DNA of 64,000 nt from JBNJFY01 sp051747265 (GTDB taxonomy: Bacteria; Bacteroidota; Rhodothermia; Balneolales; Balneolaceae): assembly GCA_051747265.1 (NCBI GenBank), contig JBNJFY010000004.1, positions 62,001 to 126,000 on the forward strand. Direction: 5' to 3'. Positions 25,798 through 34,534 of the stretch are shown here, piece after piece. The position numbers and the translations under genes are program-made. The notes beneath the pieces are model-generated. The model saw only the letters and a program-made list of their open reading frames with translations, was not told the DNA's origin and did not search any database. The stretch's first letter is position 1. Each line of letters opens with the position of its first letter.

Positions 25798-27015
25798 TCA
25801 GGATGCTGCACTTTTGGGCTGTGGAGAACGAGGCTCAATTTCGTCACTGAGTTCAGCCATGATTGAAGCGCGATCCACAATGCCCTTGATTTTACCGTCA
25901 TCATCCACTACTGCGATAGGGTAGGGGGCGGTGATAGCCAGATTTAGCAACAATTTGATGGGTGTATCCGGATGCGTGGTCTCTACATCTTTGATTAACA
26001 CGGGCTCCAGCGATCGCTGATCGTCCTTCTGTAATTCAACCACATCATCAATTTTGGCGATACCTTGTAAGCGTCGTTCCCCATCGGTTACGTAGATGGT
26101 TGATACACCCACTTTTTCCATCTTACGTGCAGCCACCCGAGGACCATCTTTTTCCAAATTTACGGTCGGTGCTTTGCGCATGATGGTTTGAGCGGTGATC
26201 ACTTTAGTACGATCCACATTCTGCACGAAAGCGCGCACGTAATCATCGGCGGGTTCGGTGAGGATTTGTTCGGGGGTGCCCACCTGAACCACCTTCCCAT
26301 CCTTCATAATGGCGATGCGATCCCCAATTTTGAGGGCTTCATCCAGATCGTGCGTAATAAAGACGACCGTCTTATGCATATCAGCTTGCAGCTCGAGCAA
26401 TTCGTCCTGCATATCAGCCCGGATCAAGGGATCCAGTGCGCTAAACGCCTCGTCCATGAGCAATACTTCGGGATCGTTGGCCAAGGCTCGTGCCAGTCCC
26501 ACGCGCTGTTGCATGCCTCCGCTAAGCTCACTGGGCTTTTTATCTTCGTATCCCTTTAGGCCAACCAGTTCCAGCGCGTTCAGGGCTTTTGAGTGTCGCT
26601 CTTCTTTGGGCATGCCGCCTATTTCCAACCCGTACTCTACATTATTGACCACGGTGCGATGGGGAAATAATCCGAAGTTCTGAAACACCATAGACATCTT
26701 GGTGCGCCGGATATCCAGCAATTCCTCTTCATCCATATCCAGGATGTTTTGATTGTCGATGTACACCGCGCCTTCGGTAGGTTCTATGAGGCGGTTCAGG
26801 CACCGTAGCACCGTAGATTTGCCGCTGCCTGAAAGACCCATGATCACAAACATCTCCTTTTCCTGGATCTCAAAGCTGGCATTGTTAATGGCTACCGTAC
26901 AACCGGTTTCATCCAGTATATCATCTTTGCTTTTCCCCTCTTCCAGCATGGGAAGCACGCGTTTGGGATTCTTCCCGAATACTTTAAATAGATTTTCAAC
27001 TCTGATTTTGCTCAT
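25798..27015 (-). CDS. proV: Glycine betaine ABC transporter ATP-binding protein with CBS domains
   Basis: A 405-aa ATPase. Walker A is GLSGSGKST (~59-67), the signature is LSGGMQQRVGLARAL, and Walker B is VLLMDEAFSALDP. The C-terminal ~120 residues form a CBS pair (ending VDDDGKIKGIVDRASIMAEL) that in ProV/OpuAA proteins senses ionic strength and gates transport. It is first of the three transporter genes. The operon should import osmoprotectants under salt stress, which fits a halophile. It starts ~90 bp downstream of the porin gene's stop, with a hairpin between. Confidence 0.95.
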   Translation of the reverse strand: MSKIRVENLFKVFGKNPKRVLPMLEEGKSKDDILDETGCTVAINNASFEIQEKEMFVIMGLSGSGKSTVLRCLNRLIEPTEGAVYIDNQNILDMDEEELLDIRRTKMSMVFQNFGLFPHRTVVNNVEYGLEIGGMPKEERHSKALNALELVGLKGYEDKKPSELSGGMQQRVGLARALANDPEVLLMDEAFSALDPLIRADMQDELLELQADMHKTVVFITHDLDEALKIGDRIAIMKDGKVVQVGTPEQILTEPADDYVRAFVQNVDRTKVITAQTIMRKAPTVNLEKDGPRVAARKMEKVGVSTIYVTDGERRLQGIAKIDDVVELQKDDQRSLEPVLIKDVETTHPDTPIKLLLNLAITAPYPIAVVDDDGKIKGIVDRASIMAELSDEIEPRSPQPKSAAS

Positions 27016-27057
27016 CTAATTAGTGCTTTTACCCTTCAAGGAGTTAAAATTTATGAG

Positions 27058-27097
27058 CGAAAAGAGAAGCAGCCGAAATCGTTTGATTCCGGCTGCT
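27058..27097 (-). terminator. Hairpin between porin and proV
   Basis: AGCAGCCGAAATC (27068-27080) pairs with GATTCCGGCTGCT (27085-27097) with one mismatch. The minus-strand sequence after the stem is TCTCTTTTC, a weak U-tract. It may be a partial terminator that lowers proVWX relative to the porin gene. Confidence 0.6.
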
Positions 27098-27108
27098 CAA
27101 TGAATGGT

Positions 27109-28464
27109 TTAGAAGTAGTACCCTAAATTGATGTTAAATCGGGTATTCCAGTCGGCATCGTTTACCCCTTGTCCGAGTCCAACGCCAAAGGGATTAGACA
27201 ACCAAGGTTGGTTTTGGCCAATGGCATAATCGAAATAAGCATAGATTCCACCTGCGGTGACCATGAATCCGGGTACCATGTGATGGGTATCCGCGAAAGC
27301 CTCAACAGACTTGTCGATCATGGAGTAATCGAAATAGGCGGTAATATTAGAGATCGGTCCCCAATCCACATCGAAGGAGTGGGAAAGCCCAGCTACGTAG
27401 ATATTACCTTCGGTGGCTACCGGGTAGGGGAATCCGTAGGCGCCCATCTGCAGCACATCCAAGTCGGAACCATCATTAGCTTTTGCGCTGTAGTTATAAT
27501 TGATGTATTCGGTCTTCAGGTTGAAGTTACCGAAATTCCCTACCAAGTGACCGGCCAGCGCGGTTGCTGTTTCTGATTCTTCCAATTCAGAGTTGAACAT
27601 GCCACCCACTTGTCCGGATACGCCCACTTCCCAGTTGGGATTGATGTGATAGGCAAAACGGGCATTCACGGTGTTGAGCTCACGGACATTGGCCGGTTTC
27701 AGCTCCAGTGTTTCGGTGTTCTCATTGTAGACTCCAGAGTAAGTTCCGCTACCATCTGGGTTTACATCATAGGAATAACGAGCCGGGCCGGAATTACCGA
27801 AGGTGGAAAATCCGCCATATACGCCTTCGGGTTCCGATTGACGGAAATAAGCCAGTTGTACTTCAAATTGGTCGGTGGAATAATCCAAGCCGATTCCCAT
27901 ATCGTAATCATCTTCCAGACCTACATAGTATGGAATCTGAAACCACCAGGAGTGAGAAGCGAACTTGGAAATCCCAAATGGTTTCTGGAAAGCACCCATC
28001 TTCATATACAAATCATCGGTAAATTGGTAGCCGATGTATCCGTGATGGATGAAGTGGGTTGAAAACACCGGGTAGAAGCGATATTCAAAGCTTAAATCCA
28101 CATCTGAAATAGTCGCGTCCACATTTAAACGCCAGGTATCCCAAGTCCAGTAGGTATCCAGTTGATCTGGTCCATCGGTTCCACCGGGATAGACTTGGTA
28201 ATTTTCAGAGACAAAGTTAAACCGGACGGCACCACCAATGTTGATGGTCGGGCCACCATCTTCACCATCTACTAGGGTTATGGTTCCGATTTTGGCCTCC
28301 CGATCGTCTTCTTTGTCATCTTCCGGATCGTCCGTGGCCCAAGCGGGCGGACTGATGAGCAACAATCCTAAGAGTAGCGTCATCAATGCGGTCCAACGAG
28401 GCAGACCTGAAATACTGAACAATGTAGACGGTTGAGTAGAATCCATGTTGATTTGGTTATTCAC
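27109..28464 (-). CDS. Outer-membrane porin-like protein upstream of the betaine transporter
   Basis: About 451 aa with a signal peptide ending near PPAWA-T. The sequence is a beta-barrel type: alternating aromatic and glycine strands (LSFEYRFYPVF, YMKMGAFQKPFGISKF, FDYSMIDKSV) and an aromatic C-terminal end NINLGYYF. It resembles the phosphate-selective porin O/P group (MKMGAFQKPFG is a hallmark region). The first mature residues are very acidic (DDPEDDKEDDRE). It lies directly upstream of proVWX on the same strand, so it is a good candidate for outer-membrane entry of betaine-type solutes. That link is inferred from position only. Confidence 0.75.
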   Translation of the reverse strand: MNNQINMDSTQPSTLFSISGLPRWTALMTLLLGLLLISPPAWATDDPEDDKEDDREAKIGTITLVDGEDGGPTINIGGAVRFNFVSENYQVYPGGTDGPDQLDTYWTWDTWRLNVDATISDVDLSFEYRFYPVFSTHFIHHGYIGYQFTDDLYMKMGAFQKPFGISKFASHSWWFQIPYYVGLEDDYDMGIGLDYSTDQFEVQLAYFRQSEPEGVYGGFSTFGNSGPARYSYDVNPDGSGTYSGVYNENTETLELKPANVRELNTVNARFAYHINPNWEVGVSGQVGGMFNSELEESETATALAGHLVGNFGNFNLKTEYINYNYSAKANDGSDLDVLQMGAYGFPYPVATEGNIYVAGLSHSFDVDWGPISNITAYFDYSMIDKSVEAFADTHHMVPGFMVTAGGIYAYFDYAIGQNQPWLSNPFGVGLGQGVNDADWNTRFNINLGYYF

Positions 28465-28705
28465 GATAGTGAGGATTTTGGGTTAGGATTCTGATTGAAG
28501 GATGTCTAAAAATCAGTAACTCAAAAAACTTCGCAATGAACATTGTGATTTGCGAAAAGTATGTACGACTATCAATATCAACAGTATTAATGAATTTGAT
28601 CTAGGCATCATTCCCTTAATAGTCAATAAAATTGTTGGGAATAATGTATAGCCTATTATCTGGTAAAAATTACCATTAATCAATTTTTGCCGGATTATAA
28701 ATTAA
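28465..28705. other. Upstream region of the porin/proVWX operon
   Basis: 241 bp, AT-rich, no ORF. It should contain the osmotically regulated promoter. No clear TAnnTTTG element was found on the minus strand. A MITE-like element follows on the right. Confidence 0.35.
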
Positions 28706-28836
28706 GAGGGAGCTTTGCAAAACTACCTGTCAATGTGAACGAAGTGCGGTAAGCCCCTGATTGGATTGTATAAATGACGATTGTTTCTACATTTTGCCCA
28801 GGCAAAATAAATTTTGAAAGGTTTTGCAAAGCCCTC
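28706..28836. mobile_element. MITE-like palindromic element, copy 2
   Basis: A 131-bp element in opposite orientation to the copy at 6473-6601 and alignable over most of its length. The ends are GAGGGAGCTTTGCAAAAC and GTTTTGCAAAGCCCTC. It is flanked by TAA at 28703-28705 and TAA at 28837-28839, a clean 3-bp direct repeat that fits a target-site duplication (TNA type). The internal CTGTCAATGTGAACGAAG part resembles the widespread TGTCATTGCGAG repeat. It carries no ORF and lies between the 3' end of an unknown gene and the porin promoter. Confidence 0.8.
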
Positions 28837-28857
28837 TAAGAGGGTAAGCTGATGAAA

Positions 28858-29574
28858 TTATTGGATTTCCTCTTTCAGTCGGGAAAAGATGAAGGAAGGT
28901 TCAACGCCGTGTCGTAAAGCTTCCACGGCATCATCCATAATGGTAAACATCTGTTGGGTGGATTCGGGTAGTTTATTCGCTCCTACTCGCTGCTCCATTT
29001 CTTCGCGGGCTCGCTGGATGGATTGCTCCGCCCATTTGCAAAACGCAATGGGATCGTCCGCATCTTCGGCATACTCCAAGAGGGTAGTGAGTAGATCCAG
29101 CGCTTGCTCTTCGGCTTCGGAGTCCTGCTCCTGTTGATCGTCGTGCTTCCCTTGACGTTTTTTCTTTTTCTCCTTTCGCTTTTTAAACAGATCCTGGATC
29201 ATATCGAAACTCTGCTGTAGCAAAGTTGCGGCTAGTGCGTCAGACTGGCGCGCTGTCAAAGGGGCCGTATTGGATTCCGCGCCGGATCCGGTAGAAAACG
29301 ATCCCAGCGATCGACTCCATTTTTGAGCGAGTAGGGCGGCGAAGGTGGATTCCTTGATATTAAGTTGTCCTTGCAAGGTCCCCAGACGCATCAACTGTCC
29401 CGATCGGCTGTACACCATGTGCTGGGGATGCGAGCCCTTGAGTTGCAGGGAAAAAGTAGCCGCTTTACCGCTTCCCGGGTTGGATCCGGCCGTTGCTTTC
29501 TGCCCCGTAGCTCCACTCTTCGCTTGTTGGGCAAGCGTTTTCATCAGTGTGGAAAGTAGTTGATTAACCTGCAT
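28858..29574 (-). CDS. Hypothetical charged cytoplasmic protein
   Basis: A 238-aa protein I cannot assign to a family. The N-terminal ~60 residues are Gly/Ala/Gln rich. The middle has a very basic stretch (KKRKEKKKKRQGKHDD) followed by an acidic one (EQDSEAEEQALD), then a helical C-terminus (FCKWAEQSIQRAREEMEQRV). No signal peptide or membrane span is seen. It follows a cysteine desulfurase gene by 26 bp on the same strand, so co-transcription is likely, but no link to sulfur transfer is visible. The conserved C-terminal part argues for a real gene. Confidence 0.6.
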   Translation of the reverse strand: MQVNQLLSTLMKTLAQQAKSGATGQKATAGSNPGSGKAATFSLQLKGSHPQHMVYSRSGQLMRLGTLQGQLNIKESTFAALLAQKWSRSLGSFSTGSGAESNTAPLTARQSDALAATLLQQSFDMIQDLFKKRKEKKKKRQGKHDDQQEQDSEAEEQALDLLTTLLEYAEDADDPIAFCKWAEQSIQRAREEMEQRVGANKLPESTQQMFTIMDDAVEALRHGVEPSFIFSRLKEEIQ

Positions 29575-29600
29575 TGGTGGAGCTATCTGTGTTGATTTGT

Positions 29601-30779
29601 CTACTTTTCCAATATGCCACGTAAGGCTTGTAGGGTCAAATCAATATCCTTATCGGTGTTATCCTTGCCAAAGCTAAATCGTAGTCCGGATTGGGCTTGC
29701 TCATTCGATAATCCCAAGCCTTTTAAAACATGAGAAGGCTCGATGGTTCCGGCCGTGCAAGCCGAGCCGCTGGAGACGCAGATGCCTTCCATATCCAACT
29801 GCATGAGCAGCAGGGAAGCATCCAAAGGCGTTCCATCCGGCTGGTAGCAACCTACATTTAAAATGTATGGATTGGCTTGATCCAGGGGAGCCTCGGGATT
29901 CGGTCCGTGAATATGAACGGATAAATCTTCCAGCTGCTGAAGCCCATTCCACATTCGTTGCTTAAGATGTTGGATTTGGGACAACTGCTCATCCCGATGT
30001 TTAGCCATCTGCTGAAAGGCTTCAGCCAGCCCTACGATACCGGCTACATTTAGCGTGCCTCCCCGCCGATCGCGTTCTTGCGATCCGCCTAACATAAGTG
30101 GATAAGCATGCACGTCATCTCGAATATACAGCAGGCCCACGCCCTTGGGACCATAAAACTTATGGGCACTAACGCTCAGCATATCCACACCCCACTCGGA
30201 TACATCAATAGGCAATTTCCCGGCCGATTGTACCGCGTCGGTATGAAAGAGCGCGTCGAATTCATGAGCCAGGTTGGCCAGTTCTCCAATGGGGGGGATG
30301 GCTCCGATTTCATTATTGGTGTGCATCAGGGAGACCAGGATTTGATCAGCTTCGGAGACCGCCTCCAGTTCCGTGCGGAGCATCGCCGGCTCCACAATAC
30401 CTTGCTCATTAGTAGCAGCATAACGTACTTCCACACCGCGATTGGCCAGGTAATCAGCGGTATGGAGAATAGCGTGGTGCTCTAATCGGGATGTGATCAG
30501 CACGCGCTGTTGGTCGTGGTGGTGAGGGTGATCCAAGATACCGCGAAGGGCAAAGTTATCACTTTCGGTTCCACCACTGGTAAATACAATTTCCCCCGGC
30601 TCCGCCCCCAATTCCTCCGCGATCTGCTGGCGAGCTCGTTCCACCGCGTTTCGAGCTGAACGTCCGTGTTGATGAGAAGCGTGTGGATTGGCCGCTGTTT
30701 GTGTAAAAAAGGGTAGCATAGCCTCCACAACAGCCGGATGGACAGGGGTAGTAGCAGCGTGATCTAAATAAACAGACAT
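29601..30779 (-). CDS. Cysteine desulfurase (IscS/NifS family)
   Basis: A 392-aa fold-type I PLP enzyme. The PLP lysine is K207 in SAHKFYGPKGVG. The catalytic cysteine is C341 in SSGSACTAGTIEPSHVL. The N-terminus YLDHAATTPVHP and TSGGTESDNFALRG (68-80) are diagnostic. It releases sulfur from cysteine as a persulfide for Fe-S clusters or tRNA thiolation. The extended active-site loop SSGSACTAG places it in the group I (IscS/NifS) class. No iscU, sufU or thiI is adjacent, so the partner is unknown and I give no symbol. Confidence 0.92.
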   Translation of the reverse strand: MSVYLDHAATTPVHPAVVEAMLPFFTQTAANPHASHQHGRSARNAVERARQQIAEELGAEPGEIVFTSGGTESDNFALRGILDHPHHHDQQRVLITSRLEHHAILHTADYLANRGVEVRYAATNEQGIVEPAMLRTELEAVSEADQILVSLMHTNNEIGAIPPIGELANLAHEFDALFHTDAVQSAGKLPIDVSEWGVDMLSVSAHKFYGPKGVGLLYIRDDVHAYPLMLGGSQERDRRGGTLNVAGIVGLAEAFQQMAKHRDEQLSQIQHLKQRMWNGLQQLEDLSVHIHGPNPEAPLDQANPYILNVGCYQPDGTPLDASLLLMQLDMEGICVSSGSACTAGTIEPSHVLKGLGLSNEQAQSGLRFSFGKDNTDKDIDLTLQALRGILEK

Positions 30780-30903
30780 AGATAATAGGAAATCGGATTA
30801 ATCGGTCGAAGCCGGGAACCGGCTTACGAAATAGCGTTAAATAACGTACATTAGAGACTTGTCATTTTTCAACTTCAAATCGTAAAAACGCTCGACAAAT
30901 TCT

Positions 30904-32103
30904 ATGGCAAAGCTAACCATCAAAGATGTAGATATTCGCGGAAAAAAGGTATTGATACGCGTGGATTTCAATGTGCCGTTATCCGATGGCAAGATTACCG
31001 ATGACAATCGTATTGCGCAAGCTTTGCCAACTATTAAATACGCCTTGGGAGAAGGAGCCACGATTATTTTGATGAGTCATTTGGGACGCCCCAAAGGCCA
31101 AGTGGATAAAAGTTTAAGCTTACAACCGGTGGCTGATTATCTGAAGGAGTATCTGGATACCAAAGTCCATTTCGCGCCCGATTGCCTAGGCGATGAAACC
31201 CGCGAAATCATTGATAATGCCGGGGTGGCGGAAGTGGTGCTCTTAGAAAATCTTCGGTTCCACGCCGGCGAAAAAGCCAATGAGGATAGTTTTGCCCAAG
31301 AATTGGCTTCCTACGGAGAAGTGTATGTGAATGATGCCTTTGGTACCAGTCACCGGGCACACGCTTCCGTAGCCGGAGTACCTAAGTTCTTGCAACCGGC
31401 AGTTTCCGGCTTCCTGTTAGATAAAGAGATTCAATATTTGAGCGATGCCATTGATGAGCCTGAGCGTCCGTTTATCGCGGTGATGGGGGGAGCCAAGGTT
31501 TCCGATAAAATCGGCGTGATTGAACATCTGCTCTCCAAGGTAGATGGGATCATCATCGGCGGTGGGATGACCTATACCTTCTACAAAGCAAAAGGATTGC
31601 CCATTGGTGATTCACTGGTAGAAGAAGATAAGGTGAGCCTGGCTAGTCGATTGCTGAAGGAAGGTCAGGAAACTTTGGTGGATGTGCTACTGCCCACCGA
31701 TTCAGTAGTGGCCCAAGAATTCAAAGCCGATGCCGATCACAAAGTGGTGGGCGAGCGCGGAATCGAAGATGGCTGGATGGCGCTGGATATTGGTCCGGAG
31801 AGTATAGTGGCGTTCTCCGAAAAAATTGCGGAGGCCAAAACGGTGGTTTGGAACGGACCGATGGGGGTATTCGAGATGGACGCCTTTGCCAAAGGGACCT
31901 TTGCTATTGCCGAAGCGTTGGCTACGGCAACACAAGAAAATGGGGCCACCACCATTGTTGGGGGCGGAGATTCTGCCGCAGCCATCAAAAAGGCAGGTTT
32001 ACAGGATAAGGTCAGCCACGTATCCACCGGCGGTGGAGCCAGCCTGGAATATTTAGAAGGTAATGAACTCCCCGGTGTCACCGCGCTGACCGACAAAGCC
32101 TAA
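30904..32103 (+). CDS. pgk: Phosphoglycerate kinase
   Basis: A 399-aa glycolytic kinase that interconverts 1,3-bisphosphoglycerate plus ADP and 3-phosphoglycerate plus ATP. Visible motifs are KVLIRVDFNVPL (~14-25), MSHLGRPKG (~57-65), ENLRFHAGEK, NDAFGTSHRAHAS, the hinge region PFIAVMGGAKVSDKI, and TTIVGGGDSAAAI near the end. Length and motifs are complete. It is followed after 10 bp by an ATP-grasp gene. A perfect 7-bp hairpin (AAGCCGG-GAA-CCGGCTT) lies about 80 bp upstream of its start. Confidence 0.97.
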   Translation: MAKLTIKDVDIRGKKVLIRVDFNVPLSDGKITDDNRIAQALPTIKYALGEGATIILMSHLGRPKGQVDKSLSLQPVADYLKEYLDTKVHFAPDCLGDETREIIDNAGVAEVVLLENLRFHAGEKANEDSFAQELASYGEVYVNDAFGTSHRAHASVAGVPKFLQPAVSGFLLDKEIQYLSDAIDEPERPFIAVMGGAKVSDKIGVIEHLLSKVDGIIIGGGMTYTFYKAKGLPIGDSLVEEDKVSLASRLLKEGQETLVDVLLPTDSVVAQEFKADADHKVVGERGIEDGWMALDIGPESIVAFSEKIAEAKTVVWNGPMGVFEMDAFAKGTFAIAEALATATQENGATTIVGGGDSAAAIKKAGLQDKVSHVSTGGGASLEYLEGNELPGVTALTDKA

Positions 32104-32113
32104 CATTTCTAAC

Positions 32114-33094
32114 ATGCTATTATTTAACGCGAATCAGCGTACCTTACTATTTTCCAGCGCCGGTCGCCGGATTGATCTGATCAAACGATTTCGCCGGGCC
32201 AGTTTAGAGTTGGAAATCGAAACCCGATTGCTGGGGATTGACTGCGACCCCACGGCCCCAGCGACTAAATATGTAGATCGTTTTTTTGAAGTGCCTGCGG
32301 TAGATGAGCCTGATTTTGGTACCCGTGTTCAGGATATCTTGCGGGAAGAATCGGTTACGGATGTCTTTCCCCTGATCCATCCGGAGATTCCCTATTGGGC
32401 GAAGACCAAAGAACAGTTTGAGGTCGAAAATCTGCATATCTGGGTCGGATCCAGCCGTTTTGTGGAGTTGGCTCGCGATAAACAGGCTACGAAATCATGG
32501 CTAAAGAAAAATGATTTTCAGGTTCCTGAATTGGTCGCACCGGGAAAAGCCGGAGCGGCTGTTGAGCAAAAAGTGATCGTCAAGCCTCGTTTCGGATGTC
32601 AAAGTTTGGGCATTCGTGTGCTGGATGAGCACGATTTCTGGCCTAATTTCGATTTGGATAGCGAGCAGTGGGTAGTGGAGGAATTTATAGAGGGACAGGA
32701 GTACACCATCGATGTGTTTACCGGATACCATGGTGAACTTTTGGCCGCGGTTCCCCGCAAGCGCCTCAAGATTCGAGGCGGGGAAGTGATTAAAGCGGAA
32801 ACCCACCGCGATGAACATCTGCTGGATCAAATTTCCGAGATGTTGGATCAATGGCATCAGCAGGATGTGGCGGTCAGCGGTCCGTTTTGTTTGCAGGGCA
32901 TCAAAACGAGAGACGGGGAGTTTTACATTACGGAAATTAATGCCCGATTTGGCGGAGGAGTGCCGTTGAGCTTGCAAGCTGGGGTGCATTATCCACATAT
33001 GATCCTGTCTGGCAAACAACCGGAACCCTGGAAGCAGTGGAATTCAGGGGTGGTAATGCACCGGTTCGACGAGGCCATGTATCATCGGCTTTAG
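32114..33094 (+). CDS. ATP-grasp ligase, carbamoyl-phosphate-synthase-like
   Basis: A 326-aa ATP-grasp enzyme. The N-terminal pre-ATP-grasp half starts LLFSSAGRRIDLIKRFRR, as in PylC/CarB-like stand-alone ligases. The ATP lid and metal part is KVIVKPRFGCQSLGI, then WVVEEFIEGQEYTIDVF, and the C-terminal catalytic ITEINARFGGGVPLSLQAG has the E-x-N-x-R pattern that binds Mg-ATP. Such proteins join a carboxylate to an amine or thiol through an acyl phosphate. It is not carB (that is ~1070 aa). Its place before the exosortase and sugar epimerases suggests a part in surface glycan synthesis. The substrate is unknown. Confidence 0.8.
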   Translation: MLLFNANQRTLLFSSAGRRIDLIKRFRRASLELEIETRLLGIDCDPTAPATKYVDRFFEVPAVDEPDFGTRVQDILREESVTDVFPLIHPEIPYWAKTKEQFEVENLHIWVGSSRFVELARDKQATKSWLKKNDFQVPELVAPGKAGAAVEQKVIVKPRFGCQSLGIRVLDEHDFWPNFDLDSEQWVVEEFIEGQEYTIDVFTGYHGELLAAVPRKRLKIRGGEVIKAETHRDEHLLDQISEMLDQWHQQDVAVSGPFCLQGIKTRDGEFYITEINARFGGGVPLSLQAGVHYPHMILSGKQPEPWKQWNSGVVMHRFDEAMYHRL

Positions 33095-33173
33095 AATAGC
33101 CTCAGCTTCATCCATACATTTTAATTTTTCCATTATTTATTTGATACCAGTGAGGCTTCACATCACTAACTGA

Positions 33174-33704
33174 TTGGGTAATACACGCAAACATATCATT
33201 CAATTTGCCTGGCGAGCTATTGCCTTGTTGGTGGGCTGGATGGTGCTCAATCAACTCGTGTTGCGGCCCCATCAGGTTACCGAGCTTTGGCTGGCTCCCG
33301 AATTGGCCCGGATTACGGCTAATTTACTACGCATGGGTTATGATCATGTGTGGCTTCATGGTCCCATTCTGGGCCTCAATACCACGAATGGGATTCATAT
33401 TGTTGAAGGTTGTGTAGGGTTAGATTATTACGCCATGTTTTTAGGATTTCTACTGGCCTTTCCCGGTCGGAAGTCATGGCGGCATCAGCTGTCATTTGCC
33501 CTGTTTGGTTTAGGCACTCTTTATCTAACCAATATCATACGTCTGTTATCTTTGGCACTGGTTCAATATTACGCTCCCGATCTATTGGATAGTTGGCACT
33601 ATTGGACGGGTAGTTATCTGTTCTTTGGCCTGGTGATGTTGCTTTGGATGATTTACGTGCATGAAGTGCCGGTAACTAGCGAGGTTGGTTCCGGTGAATC
33701 ATAA
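33174..33704 (+). CDS. Small exosortase/archaeosortase-family membrane transpeptidase
   Basis: A 176-aa protein with about five hydrophobic spans, starting at a TTG directly preceded by an in-frame stop. The proposed exosortase catalytic triad is visible: C80 in IVEGCVGLDYY, R123 in LTNIIRLLSL, and H142 in SWHYWTGSY. Exosortases are thought to cleave a C-terminal PEP-CTERM-like tail and hand the protein to the surface glycan machinery. The length matches the short Bacteroidota forms such as XrtF, but the EGCVGLD motif prevents a sure subclass. No CTERM-type substrate is found in the window. The neighbours (ATP-grasp, epimerases) fit surface polymer synthesis. Confidence 0.78.
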   Translation: MGNTRKHIIQFAWRAIALLVGWMVLNQLVLRPHQVTELWLAPELARITANLLRMGYDHVWLHGPILGLNTTNGIHIVEGCVGLDYYAMFLGFLLAFPGRKSWRHQLSFALFGLGTLYLTNIIRLLSLALVQYYAPDLLDSWHYWTGSYLFFGLVMLLWMIYVHEVPVTSEVGSGES

Positions 33705-33804
33705 ACTAACGATGAAATTATGATACTGTGTGCACTTAGTTGATTATAATGTTCACCATTTGAACCTGACAGGTGTTTTAGATAGACTGGTATTTAATCA
33801 ACGT

Positions 33805-33812
33805 TAAATTTG
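33805..33812 (+). promoter_or_regulatory. Possible -7 element for the zinc-ribbon gene
   Basis: TAAATTTG matches TAnnTTTG, 11 bp before the next gene's ATG. No TTG was found at 19-22 nt upstream. If used, the mRNA leader would be only a few bases. Confidence 0.35.
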
Positions 33813-33823
33813 TCTGAGCATCG

Positions 33824-34012
33824 ATGACCGCTATGAAATTATCTTCCAGACAATCCGGTGGAGAGTCGCGTTGTCCCTATTGTGGAAGTACCCAAGGGTT
33901 GATTTGGGTACACGGACATGGGCAGTGCGCTCATTGTGGAGTCAATACCCAGGAATGTTGCCAAGGGGAAGTATGCGACACGGATATGGAACCTGAGTCT
34001 GACCGTAACTAA
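33824..34012 (+). CDS. Small zinc-ribbon protein
   Basis: A 62-aa protein with CPYCGS (C18, C21) and CAHCGV (C36, C39) and a late CCQGEVC. The two CxxC knuckles should bind one zinc as a treble-clef or ribbon. It has no signal peptide or membrane span. It lies between the exosortase and a membrane protein gene and ends 11 bp before that gene's start. I recognise no named family. Its small size and cysteine spacing support a real product that may bind protein or nucleic acid. Confidence 0.6.
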   Translation: MTAMKLSSRQSGGESRCPYCGSTQGLIWVHGHGQCAHCGVNTQECCQGEVCDTDMEPESDRN

Positions 34013-34023
34013 ATAGTGTAACT

Positions 34024-34521
34024 TTGCCGAATCACTTTTTACCCGACCCATTATTTGAACCTCGTCGCTGGCTTTGGTTGCTGGCTTGGGTTATCGGGTA
34101 TGTTTTTATCATACGCGCTGGTCGTGAAGTGGTGGTCGGCACAATTGAGCCACGAGTACAGGTTTCGGCCCCAAACTCCGACTACCAAGTGATACCATCT
34201 TCGGTCACCACTGCCATAGTCGTTGGCAAACAGGATATGCAGCACACCATTCAAATATTTGGCGGGCAGTATTTATTACTGAGTGTTGCTGGGCTGTTAT
34301 TGGTATCCCGACGCAGAAAATGGTTTATCGCGGTGGGAGGAATCCACATATTGGCCAGCGTTATGAATGCAGGGGTATTCTGGTTGGCAATAAGAAATTA
34401 TATTGATCTCATAGTTGTCTCTGAAGCTTTACAGCAGTTTATTGTGCCTGTACTATCCTTAGGATTGATCCCGTTCGCTTATTGGCTGGATAACTCCCCG
34501 GCGGAAGCCGTAAACCATTAA
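34024..34521 (+). CDS. Four-span membrane protein, possible exosortase partner
   Basis: A 165-aa protein from a TTG start with hydrophobic segments at ~15-32, ~80-95, ~100-120 and ~140-160. A periplasmic loop of ~45 residues follows the first span (VQVSAPNSDYQVIPSSVTTA). I recognise no family. Short exosortases in Bacteroidota are commonly encoded next to a small membrane protein of similar size, so a partner role is inferred from position. It is in one run with the exosortase, the zinc-ribbon gene and the epimerases. Confidence 0.55.
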   Translation: MPNHFLPDPLFEPRRWLWLLAWVIGYVFIIRAGREVVVGTIEPRVQVSAPNSDYQVIPSSVTTAIVVGKQDMQHTIQIFGGQYLLLSVAGLLLVSRRRKWFIAVGGIHILASVMNAGVFWLAIRNYIDLIVVSEALQQFIVPVLSLGLIPFAYWLDNSPAEAVNH

Positions 34522-34534
34522 ATCGCTCTCAGTT

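Noticed and set aside
33174..34521. PEP-CTERM-type exosortase substrate
   Set aside because: No protein in the window ends with a motif, a membrane span and a basic cluster in that order; the FG-GAP protein ends in a T9SS domain instead.
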